This document shows positions 7,042-11,535 of a DNA stretch of 11,535 nt, piece after piece. A program made the translations under genes and the position numbers. Where the stretch lies: contig CAAERF010000211.1 of the NCBI GenBank assembly GCA_900758315.1, positions 1 through 11,535 of the forward strand, in the 5' to 3' direction. Source of the DNA: an uncultured Oscillospiraceae bacterium (GTDB taxonomy: Bacteria; Bacillota; Clostridia; Oscillospirales; Oscillospiraceae). Below the pieces are notes generated by a model. It saw only the letters and a list, made by a program, of their open reading frames with translations, was not told the origin of the DNA and ran no database searches. The stretch's first letter is position 1. Each line of letters begins with the position of its first letter.

Positions 7042-7088
7042 AAGTAGGACCTCCTGTTTTTGTTGAAAGTGCGGTTTTGATCAGGTTG

Positions 7089-7148
7089 TTTTTCGGAAAA
7101 GGTCTCCGCGGAGCGCGGGCCGAAAAAAGGCGCCGGTTTTCTCCGGCG
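7089..7148 (-). terminator. attenuator-like terminator in the CoA-transferase leader
   Basis: On the minus strand, 7143-7148 and 7131-7136 form a six-bp all-GC stem with a six-base loop, followed by CC and T6 (7128-7123). This is a compact intrinsic terminator lying between the promoter at 7199-7204 and the start codon at 7041. The T-run plus CGG (7120-7127) can instead pair with 7089-7096 downstream (8 bp), enclosing the palindrome CTCCGCGGAG (7104-7113). A conditional stop is suggested. No known riboswitch class was recognised. Confidence 0.55.
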
Positions 7149-7198
7149 TAGGGGAACCAAAGAAACAGCCTGAGACATAACATAAAATATCTCCGTAC

Positions 7199-7227
7199 AT
7201 TATAATACACTTTTGCACAATGCGAAA
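7199..7227 (-). promoter_or_regulatory. promoter of the CoA-transferase genes
   Basis: A perfect TATAAT lies on the minus strand at 7204-7199. The hexamer 17 bp upstream, TTTCGC (7227-7222), is a poor -35, which fits a promoter that needs help or is repressed. The start is predicted near 7192, leaving about 150 bases of leader before the ATG. Confidence 0.6.
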
Positions 7228-7234
7228 GAGGCTT

Positions 7235-7252
7235 TTGTGATATTTTTCACTA
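7235..7252. promoter_or_regulatory. Rex-like (or Crp/Fnr-like) operator
   Basis: TTGTGATATTTTTCACTA matches the general Rex consensus TTGTGAAN4TTCACAA at 12 of its 14 fixed positions. The same bases also read TGTGA-N6-TCACT, one base off the Crp-type consensus. Its centre lies about 51 bases upstream of the predicted CoA-transferase start. Rex senses NADH/NAD+ and controls fermentation genes in Clostridia, which suits a butyrate gene. Which regulator binds cannot be decided from the sequence. Confidence 0.45.
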
Positions 7253-7303
7253 AAATGATAAAAATTTTCCCCGGTAAACCATTGACAAAATTTGTCGAAA
7301 TCC

Positions 7304-7332
7304 TTGAGAAAGCAGCCAAATTTTGTTATACT
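7304..7332 (+). promoter_or_regulatory. promoter of the histidine-kinase-like gene
   Basis: The -35 is TTGAGA (7304-7309), followed by a 17-bp spacer and TATACT (7327-7332), with an upstream TG giving an extended -10 (TGTTATACT). The transcript should start near 7339. A perfect odd palindrome, GACAAA-A-TTTGTC (7284-7296), sits just upstream of the -35 and could be an operator. Confidence 0.75.
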
Positions 7333-7339
7333 GGCGATC

Positions 7340-7466
7340 ATCGAGTGAAACAGGCCGGTCGGGGCAACCCTAAACAGGGTAAGTTCTGGTCCGGTGTGGA
7401 GTTGCCGGGGACGGTGTGCCGGGACCAGCTTGAGCCTGTGTCCCACGCGAGGGAGGGTGTGATTTT
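7340..7466 (+). promoter_or_regulatory. structured 5' leader, pseudoknot-capable (unassigned)
   Basis: The roughly 125-base leader folds well on paper. A closing helix pairs 7350-7355 with 7434-7439. Inside it are a small hairpin (7367-7370 with 7377-7380) and a long helix (7386-7394 with 7419-7428, one bulged G). GGCAAC (7363-7368) is complementary to GTTGCC (7401-7406) in the loop of the long helix, giving a possible pseudoknot that competes with the small hairpin. Next, 7441-7444 can pair with 7451-7454, covering part of the GGGAGGG ribosome binding site. The layout suggests a riboswitch or a protein-bound leader controlling translation. It does not match any class I recognise. Confidence 0.4.
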
Positions 7467-8546
7467 ATGCAGAAATTTACGCTGTCGGGAAACGAGTTTT
7501 TCGATCATGTTTCCTATCCGGTGCTGCTGGCACAGGATCAGACGGTGCAGTATTTTAACCAGGCGGCCGAGGAGCTGTTCCGCAGTCAGGCCATCCCGCT
7601 GGTGGAGGGTGCGCGGGTGCCCGAACCTCTGGAGTTCCAGGAGGGCCCGGGGATCTCCGCCCACAGACTGGGCGGTCAGGACTGGGTCATCACCAGCCAG
7701 CCGGTGTCGGCGGGCATCCTGTATCTCCTGCGCCAGGAACAGCGGGACGATGAGACGGCAAAGGCACTGCTCCGTCAGCTGTCCGAGCGGATGCGGGGCC
7801 CCATGACCTCCATGACCGCCGCCATCCAGGTGCTGGAGCGCAGTCTGGTGGAGACCGAGCGGCTGCGCAATGAGCGCTACCTGGCGCTGCTCCAGAAGAG
7901 CTACTACCGTATGCTGCGGCTGGCCGGCAATGTGGAGATCCTGTGCCAGCTGGGGGAAGAGCAGGCGGAACAGTGGTACGAACCGGTGGTCTTTGATCTG
8001 GCGGGCCTGTGCCGGAAGATCTACCGGGAGACCGATCTGCTGACCGAGGCCGCCGGCGCCCAGCTCTGCTATGAGGAGACGCAGAGCAGTGTGCTGGTGA
8101 AGGGAAGTGAGGAGCTGCTGACGACGCTGATCTATCATCTGATCGCCAACGCTCTGCGCAGTATGAAGGGCTGTCCCGGCGGGATCTGCCTGAAGCTGAC
8201 CCGGCAGGGCAATCAGGCCCTGGTGACCGTGGAGGACGGCGGCACCGGTATGGACGACCGGGAGCTGATGACCGCCTTCGAGCCGGAGTACAATGAGAAT
8301 GAGCTGAAACCGCTGGGTCTGGGCCTGCCCATCTGCCGCAAGATCGCCGCTCTGCACGGCGGCGCCCTGGTGCTGCTCTCCGGCAAGGGTGGGACCCGTG
8401 TCACCCTCTCTCTGCCGGTGGACGACGGCAGGAGTGCGCCCAGCCTGCACAGCAAGGCCGTGGACTATACCGGCGGATTTCCGCCGGCACTGGTAGCCCT
8501 CAGCGACGTCCTGCCCGAGTCCTTCTTCGCTTCCGAGGAGATGTGA
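7467..8546 (+). CDS. soluble histidine-kinase-like protein lacking the phosphoacceptor His
   Basis: A 359-residue cytoplasmic protein without membrane segments. Residues about 8-90 resemble a short PAS-like sensor. About 98-165 is a dimerisation helix pair of the HisKA type, and about 175-318 is an ATP-binding HATPase domain with N-box Asn228 (LIANAL), G1 box DGGTGM (257-262) and G2 box GLGLPICRKI (from 284). In ordinary kinases the helix reads SHELRTPLTS. Here it is SERMRGPMTS, with Glu107 in place of His, so normal autophosphorylation is not expected. The ATP site looks intact. No response regulator is adjacent. It has its own promoter and a strongly structured leader, and is divergent from the CoA-transferase genes. 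It may be a pseudokinase switch, an ATP sensor, or a kinase using another residue. GGGAGGG lies nine bases before the ATG. Confidence 0.8.
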   Translation: MQKFTLSGNEFFDHVSYPVLLAQDQTVQYFNQAAEELFRSQAIPLVEGARVPEPLEFQEGPGISAHRLGGQDWVITSQPVSAGILYLLRQEQRDDETAKALLRQLSERMRGPMTSMTAAIQVLERSLVETERLRNERYLALLQKSYYRMLRLAGNVEILCQLGEEQAEQWYEPVVFDLAGLCRKIYRETDLLTEAAGAQLCYEETQSSVLVKGSEELLTTLIYHLIANALRSMKGCPGGICLKLTRQGNQALVTVEDGGTGMDDRELMTAFEPEYNENELKPLGLGLPICRKIAALHGGALVLLSGKGGTRVTLSLPVDDGRSAPSLHSKAVDYTGGFPPALVALSDVLPESFFASEEM

Positions 8547-8624
8547 TGGCATAGGGAAAGGGAACAACACAGAGGACCGTCGGCGTAAAGACAATGTGAA
8601 TATGGAAATGAAATCTATCAATAG

Positions 8625-8658
8625 AAAAGGAGCCTTTCAGATCGAAAAGGCTCCTTTT
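8625..8658. terminator. bidirectional intrinsic terminator
   Basis: A 13-bp perfect stem (8625-8637 with 8646-8658) and an 8-base loop. The stem begins with AAAA and ends with TTTT, so it works in both directions. It closes the kinase-like gene (plus) and the Ig-domain gene (minus), which converge here. A further hairpin at 8678-8695 (TACCCG/CGGGTA) lies just after the minus-strand stop. Confidence 0.85.
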
Positions 8659-8709
8659 GTGTTGGATTACGTCCCTATACCCGTTAAAACGGGTACAGCG
8701 GAAAAGGGA

Positions 8710-9726
8710 TCACCCGTAGGTGACATGCACGCGGCAGGTGGCGGTTTCGCCGTTTTCGCCGGTGCAGGTGATGGTGGTGGTGCCGTTGCCCACAGCAGTG
8801 ACCACGCCGCCGTCGTTGACGTCCGCTACGGAAGGATTGCCGCTGGTCCAGGTGTAGTGACCGCCGCCGCCGTCCGCCACCAGATTGTAGGCGTCACCGG
8901 GACGCATCAGGGTCATGTCGCTGATGTTGAGTGTCAGTGGCTCTTTCGCAGAGTCGTCAGTGTTGCCCTCCTGTGTGGGCTCGTTTTTTTCATCCTCATC
9001 AGATTTGGTCTGCTCCGCGATCCAGGTATCTACCTTGGTGCGGTCCGCCTGAGCGCCGTGGCAGAGCACCCGGCAGGTCACCTGTACATCGCCCACTGCG
9101 GCGGTGATGGTACACTGGCCGCCGCCCATGCAGGTGATTTTGCCCGCCTGGTCCACCCAGGCCACATACTGGTCGCTGGTGCTCCACTGGACCGTGCCCT
9201 TCCAGTCCTCCGGTTGGATGGTCAGCTCCAGGGCCAGCTCTTCCTCCACCTGAAGGGTCAGGTCCGTGTAGTTCAAAGTCAGAGACTCCGGCGGAGTCTG
9301 CTCCGGCTCGGTTTTTTTCTGGGGCTCGTCCGGCTGCTTTCCCTCGGGCTCCGAGACGTCACCGGTGCTGGAGGCGTCCTCTGACGGTTCCGGGACAGAG
9401 GTAGAGGCCGATGCCACAGGCTGGGTGGGACTGGCCGCCGTCAGGCCCTTGCCGATGTTGACCACTGCCACCACTACCAGCAGGCCCACCAGCAGGCCGC
9501 TCAGCCACTTGGCGGCGATCTGAATGGGGCTCTTGGGGCCGCCGAAGCCACCGGCACACTCCTCCGGGCCGATGGTGCGCCAGTCGGTGGTGTAGCTCTG
9601 ATTTTCCTCCGTCTGGTAGCCGCAGTTGGGGCACTCCGGCAGCGACGGGTCATAGAATCCGCCGCAGTAACGGCAGCGAACCTCTCCCTCACGCTGTAGT
9701 TCCGGTCTCCGTTTCGACCTTGCCAT
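8710..9726 (-). CDS. zinc-ribbon, single-TM protein with two Ig-like (Big_2) domains
   Basis: A 338-residue membrane protein of unknown function. The N-terminus is a cytoplasmic zinc ribbon (C18/C21 and C32/C35). One transmembrane helix follows at about 74-91 (WLSGLLVGLLVVVAVVNIG). After it comes a Pro/Glu/Ser-rich linker (about 94-147) and two bacterial Ig-like Big_2 domains, about 148-222 and 264-338, separated by an acidic linker. The second contains the typical WTSGNPSVADV and GVVTAVGNGTTTIT. There is no cleavable signal peptide, so the helix acts as anchor with the Ig domains outside. The ribosome binding site is AGGCGGG before the ATG. The gene diverges from an AAA+ ATPase gene with promoters back to back, which hints at a joint function at the membrane. 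Structure is confident; role is not known. Confidence 0.85.
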   Translation of the reverse strand: MARSKRRPELQREGEVRCRYCGGFYDPSLPECPNCGYQTEENQSYTTDWRTIGPEECAGGFGGPKSPIQIAAKWLSGLLVGLLVVVAVVNIGKGLTAASPTQPVASASTSVPEPSEDASSTGDVSEPEGKQPDEPQKKTEPEQTPPESLTLNYTDLTLQVEEELALELTIQPEDWKGTVQWSTSDQYVAWVDQAGKITCMGGGQCTITAAVGDVQVTCRVLCHGAQADRTKVDTWIAEQTKSDEDEKNEPTQEGNTDDSAKEPLTLNISDMTLMRPGDAYNLVADGGGGHYTWTSGNPSVADVNDGGVVTAVGNGTTTITCTGENGETATCRVHVTYG

Positions 9727-9818
9727 GGACTTCCCGCCTTTCTCTGTCCGGCGGTACCCAAACTGCCCGCCAATACGTCACATTCCGCCAGGAATGGACA
9801 AGAAACTTTCGTTTTCTT

Positions 9819-9847
9819 ATCATACCGTCTTTTCCCGCCACCGTCAA
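9819..9847 (-). promoter_or_regulatory. promoter of the Ig-domain protein gene
   Basis: On the minus strand, TTGACG (9847-9842) and TATGAT (9824-9819) are 17 bp apart. The start is predicted near 9812, giving a leader of about 85 bases. Confidence 0.7.
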
Positions 9848-9866
9848 CCGTCCCCACCGCTTTTCC

Positions 9867-9895
9867 TTGACCGGTCACCGGGTTTCTTCTATAAT
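9867..9895 (+). promoter_or_regulatory. promoter of the AAA+ ATPase gene
   Basis: TTGACC (9867-9872) and a perfect TATAAT (9890-9895) are 17 bp apart. The start is predicted near 9902. Its -35 is only 19 bp from the -35 of the divergent promoter, so one protein bound at 9848-9866 could control both genes. Confidence 0.8.
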
Positions 9896-9993
9896 GGAAG
9901 TGATTTCCCGGCCGCGTCCAGCCCAACGGGCAGCGGTACGGGTCGGAGTAAAAAACACCGGTTCCAAGCCGTGAAGATTAGGATTATGTGTTT

Positions 9994-11436
9994 ATGGGCA
10001 GACAAAATGATTCCGCCGAGTGGATCGGCAACAAATATCAGGCGGCCATCCGGGCCTTTTCCCGGCAGCTGGCGGACCCGTCCCTGCGGCTGAATTTTAC
10101 CCAGGAGGCGGACCCCTTTTTTCGGCGCTGTGCTCTGGGCGTGTGGGCCCAGGGCGGCCCCATCACCGAGAAGCATGTGGCGGTGTACAACGCCATCCGC
10201 TCGGGCAGTAACCCGCCGCCCCAGGCCCTCTACTTTGAGGTGGCCTCCAGTGCCGCCGCCCCGCCGGTGTTCCAGCCGCCCGGCTTTTTCCTGGAGCTGG
10301 CCGCCCAGGATCGGGGTACCAATCGCCGGCGGGGCGAGCAGTTCGCGGAGCTGTGCGGACTGCTGATGCGGCTGTTCGCCGCGGTGGATGGAGCCATTAC
10401 GCCGGAGGAGGAGGCCTATGTGGCCCGCTGTGAGGGTCAGTTGAAGGCCATGATGGGCGGTGGCTCGTCCGGTGCTGATGTACCGCCGGCCAGTGCTCCG
10501 GCGGCATCAGAAGCTCCGGCGGCATCAGAAGCTCCGGCGGCATCAGAAGCTCCGGCGGCATCAGAAGCTCCGGCGGAATCCAAGCCGGAGGAGGAAGAAA
10601 CGCCCGAGCCCACCGTGGAAGAGCTGCTGGCAGAGCTGGATGAGCTGTGCGGACTGGACAACGTGAAGAAGGACGTGCGCAGCCTCATCAACCTGATGAA
10701 AATCCGCAAGCTGCGCCAGGAACAGCAGCTGCCGGTGCCGCCCATCAGCCTGCACCTGGTGTTTCTGGGCAACCCGGGTACCGGTAAAACCACCGTGGCC
10801 CGATTGCTGGCGGGGCTGTACAAGGCCATTGGCGTGCTGCCCAAGGGTCAGCTGGTGGAGGTGGACCGGTCCGGACTGGTGGCCGGGTTCGTGGGTCAGA
10901 CCGCCATCCAGACCCAGAAGGTGATCCAGTCCGCCATGGGCGGCGTGCTCTTCATCGACGAGGCCTACTCACTGGCCCCCGGTGACGGGACCAATGACTT
11001 CGGACGGGAGGCCATCGACACCATCCTCAAGGCCATGGAGGATCACCGGGACGAGTTGATGGTGGTGGTGGCCGGGTACGCCGGACCCATGGAGCGCTTT
11101 TTGCAGTCCAACCCGGGCCTTGAGTCCCGTTTTAACAAGTACTTCTACTTTGAGGACTATACTGGCCCGCAGCTGAACCAGATTTTCCACTCGCTGTGCC
11201 GGAAAAACGGCTATCAGCCCGACGAGGAGCTGGAGCAGTTCGCGCCCGGCTTCTTTGAGGAGCTGTTTCAGAACCGGGACGCCAACTTTGGCAACGCCCG
11301 AGAGGTGCGGAACCTGTTTGAACGGCTGATCTCCGCCCAGAGCGATCGGGTGGCGGCCTTGGAGGCGCCTACCCGGGAGGATCTGATGGGGCTCACGCTG
11401 GCGGACTTCAAAGCGGCTCAGGCCGCCGAATATTAA
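9994..11436 (+). CDS. CbxX/SpoVK-type AAA+ ATPase with TerB-like N-terminus
   Basis: A 480-residue ATPase, predicted cytoplasmic. Residues about 10-155 form a helical region with AAVDGAITPEEEAYV, typical of TerB-like modules. Residues 168-198 are an APAASE-repeat linker, followed by an acidic stretch. From about 208 the CbxX/CfqX AAA+ domain begins (ELDELCGLDNVKKDV). It has Walker A GNPGTGKT (259-266), Walker B with D322/E323 (VLFIDEAY), an arginine finger candidate R379 (GLESRFN) and sensor 2 R436/R439 (NAREVRNL). All ATPase residues are present. Relatives include CbbX (Rubisco activase), SpoVK and EccA of type VII secretion, all remodelling ring ATPases, so this is probably a protein remodeller with unknown substrate. 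ATG 9994 is chosen over GTG 9988 because AGGA (9980-9983) sits ten bases before it rather than four. Divergent from the Ig-domain membrane protein gene. Confidence 0.87.
   Translation: MGRQNDSAEWIGNKYQAAIRAFSRQLADPSLRLNFTQEADPFFRRCALGVWAQGGPITEKHVAVYNAIRSGSNPPPQALYFEVASSAAAPPVFQPPGFFLELAAQDRGTNRRRGEQFAELCGLLMRLFAAVDGAITPEEEAYVARCEGQLKAMMGGGSSGADVPPASAPAASEAPAASEAPAASEAPAASEAPAESKPEEEETPEPTVEELLAELDELCGLDNVKKDVRSLINLMKIRKLRQEQQLPVPPISLHLVFLGNPGTGKTTVARLLAGLYKAIGVLPKGQLVEVDRSGLVAGFVGQTAIQTQKVIQSAMGGVLFIDEAYSLAPGDGTNDFGREAIDTILKAMEDHRDELMVVVAGYAGPMERFLQSNPGLESRFNKYFYFEDYTGPQLNQIFHSLCRKNGYQPDEELEQFAPGFFEELFQNRDANFGNAREVRNLFERLISAQSDRVAALEAPTREDLMGLTLADFKAAQAAEY
10495..10581 (+). repeat. 18-bp tandem repeat in the AAA+ linker
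   Basis: GCTCCGGCGGCATCAGAA occurs four times exactly, at 10495, 10513, 10531 and 10549, with a fifth partial copy at 10567-10581. It encodes APAASE units in frame. Copy-number change by slippage would lengthen or shorten the linker without a frameshift. Confidence 0.97.
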
Positions 11437-11454
11437 CTGCCGTCCCAGTGTGGG

Positions 11455-11526
11455 GCGCGTAGCGCAAGCAAAGTTTCCGTCCACCCTTTTCAAAGGGTGG
11501 CGGGGTTCAGGGGCAGAGCCCCTGAC
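11455..11526 (+). repeat. dispersed two-hairpin intergenic repeat, copy 2
   Basis: Hairpin A has arms 11481-11489 and 11492-11500, the linker is CGGGGTT (11501-11507), and hairpin B has arms 11508-11514 and 11518-11524 with an AGA loop. It has the same order and the same GCAGAGC tip as copy 1 at 81-129, with different stem bases that keep pairing. A small GCGC-GTA-GCGC palindrome precedes it at 11455-11465. It begins about 20 bases after the AAA+ stop and may aid termination, but it has no T-run. The 3' edge may continue outside the window. Confidence 0.7.
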
Positions 11527-11535
11527 GGGATGCAA

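Noticed and set aside
4114..7047. Long plus-strand open frames (491 and 468 aa) opposite the CoA-transferases
   Set aside because: Antisense shadows of two well-conserved enzymes. They look alike only because the sense genes are paralogs, and no ribosome binding site or domain supports them.
7351..7430. Cobalamin, SAM-I or guanidine-I riboswitch in the kinase-like leader
   Set aside because: Short resemblances exist (CCGGTG, GGCAACC, CTGGTCCG), but the defining B12-box, SAM core and guanidine core sequences are absent.
7338..8621. 427-aa minus-strand frame opposite the kinase-like gene
   Set aside because: It crosses the structured leader and the promoter on the other strand and has H/Q/L-rich antisense composition.
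10495..10581. CRISPR array
   Set aside because: The repeats are head-to-tail without spacers, 18 bp long, and lie in frame inside a coding sequence.

Overview
This is a high-GC (by eye a little over 60%) chromosomal window that looks like a low-abundance-spore-former or gut Clostridia genome, most likely Oscillospiraceae (Flavonifractor / Lawsonibacter / Oscillibacter-like). The clues are two butyryl-CoA:acetate-type CoA-transferases, an oligoendopeptidase F, strong AGGAGG ribosome binding sites with TTGACA/TATAAT promoters, and the clostridial double-hairpin intergenic repeat. The genus is an inference. No phage, transposase or CRISPR array is visible.

Layout. 1-140: a dispersed two-hairpin repeat. 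139-759 (minus): a two-gene unit with a 69-aa zinc-ribbon protein followed by a 114-aa protein carrying only a sigma-70 region-4 helix-turn-helix. 797-1091 (plus): a textbook stable-RNA unit with promoter, tRNA-Thr(UGU), tRNA-Tyr(GUA) and terminator. 1224-3923 (plus): four CC(A/G)AATGG boxes around a promoter, then a LexA/CI-like regulator with a degenerate S24 peptidase domain, then pepF and a terminator. 3924-4173: an intergenic stretch with an extended -10 and nested hairpins. 4174-7041 (minus): two tandem paralogous CoA-transferases, separated by a 13-bp-arm inverted repeat. 7042-7466: a rich divergent control region with an attenuator-like terminator in the CoA-transferase leader, a Rex/Crp-like palindrome, two promoters and a strongly structured leader for the next gene. 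7467-8546 (plus): a soluble histidine-kinase-like protein in which the phosphoacceptor His is replaced by Glu. 8625-8658: a bidirectional terminator. 8710-9726 (minus) and 9994-11436 (plus): a divergent pair with back-to-back promoters. One encodes a zinc-ribbon/single-TM/two-Ig-domain surface protein, the other a CbxX/SpoVK-type AAA+ ATPase with an N-terminal TerB-like region and an 18-bp tandem-repeat linker. 11455-11535: a second copy of the two-hairpin repeat, cut off by the window end.

How it fits together. The CoA-transferases would take butyryl-CoA (or a related acyl-CoA) and acetate to butyrate and acetyl-CoA, the last step of butyrate fermentation. The Rex-like site would connect their transcription to the NADH/NAD+ state, although the same palindrome also fits Crp/Fnr family proteins. 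The most unusual items are the His-less kinase with its pseudoknot-capable leader sharing this control region, the catalytically dead LexA-like regulator with its own box array, the divergent Ig-protein/AAA+ pair, and the two repeat copies whose stems differ by compensatory changes. All functional statements come from reading the sequence and family knowledge. No database search was run.
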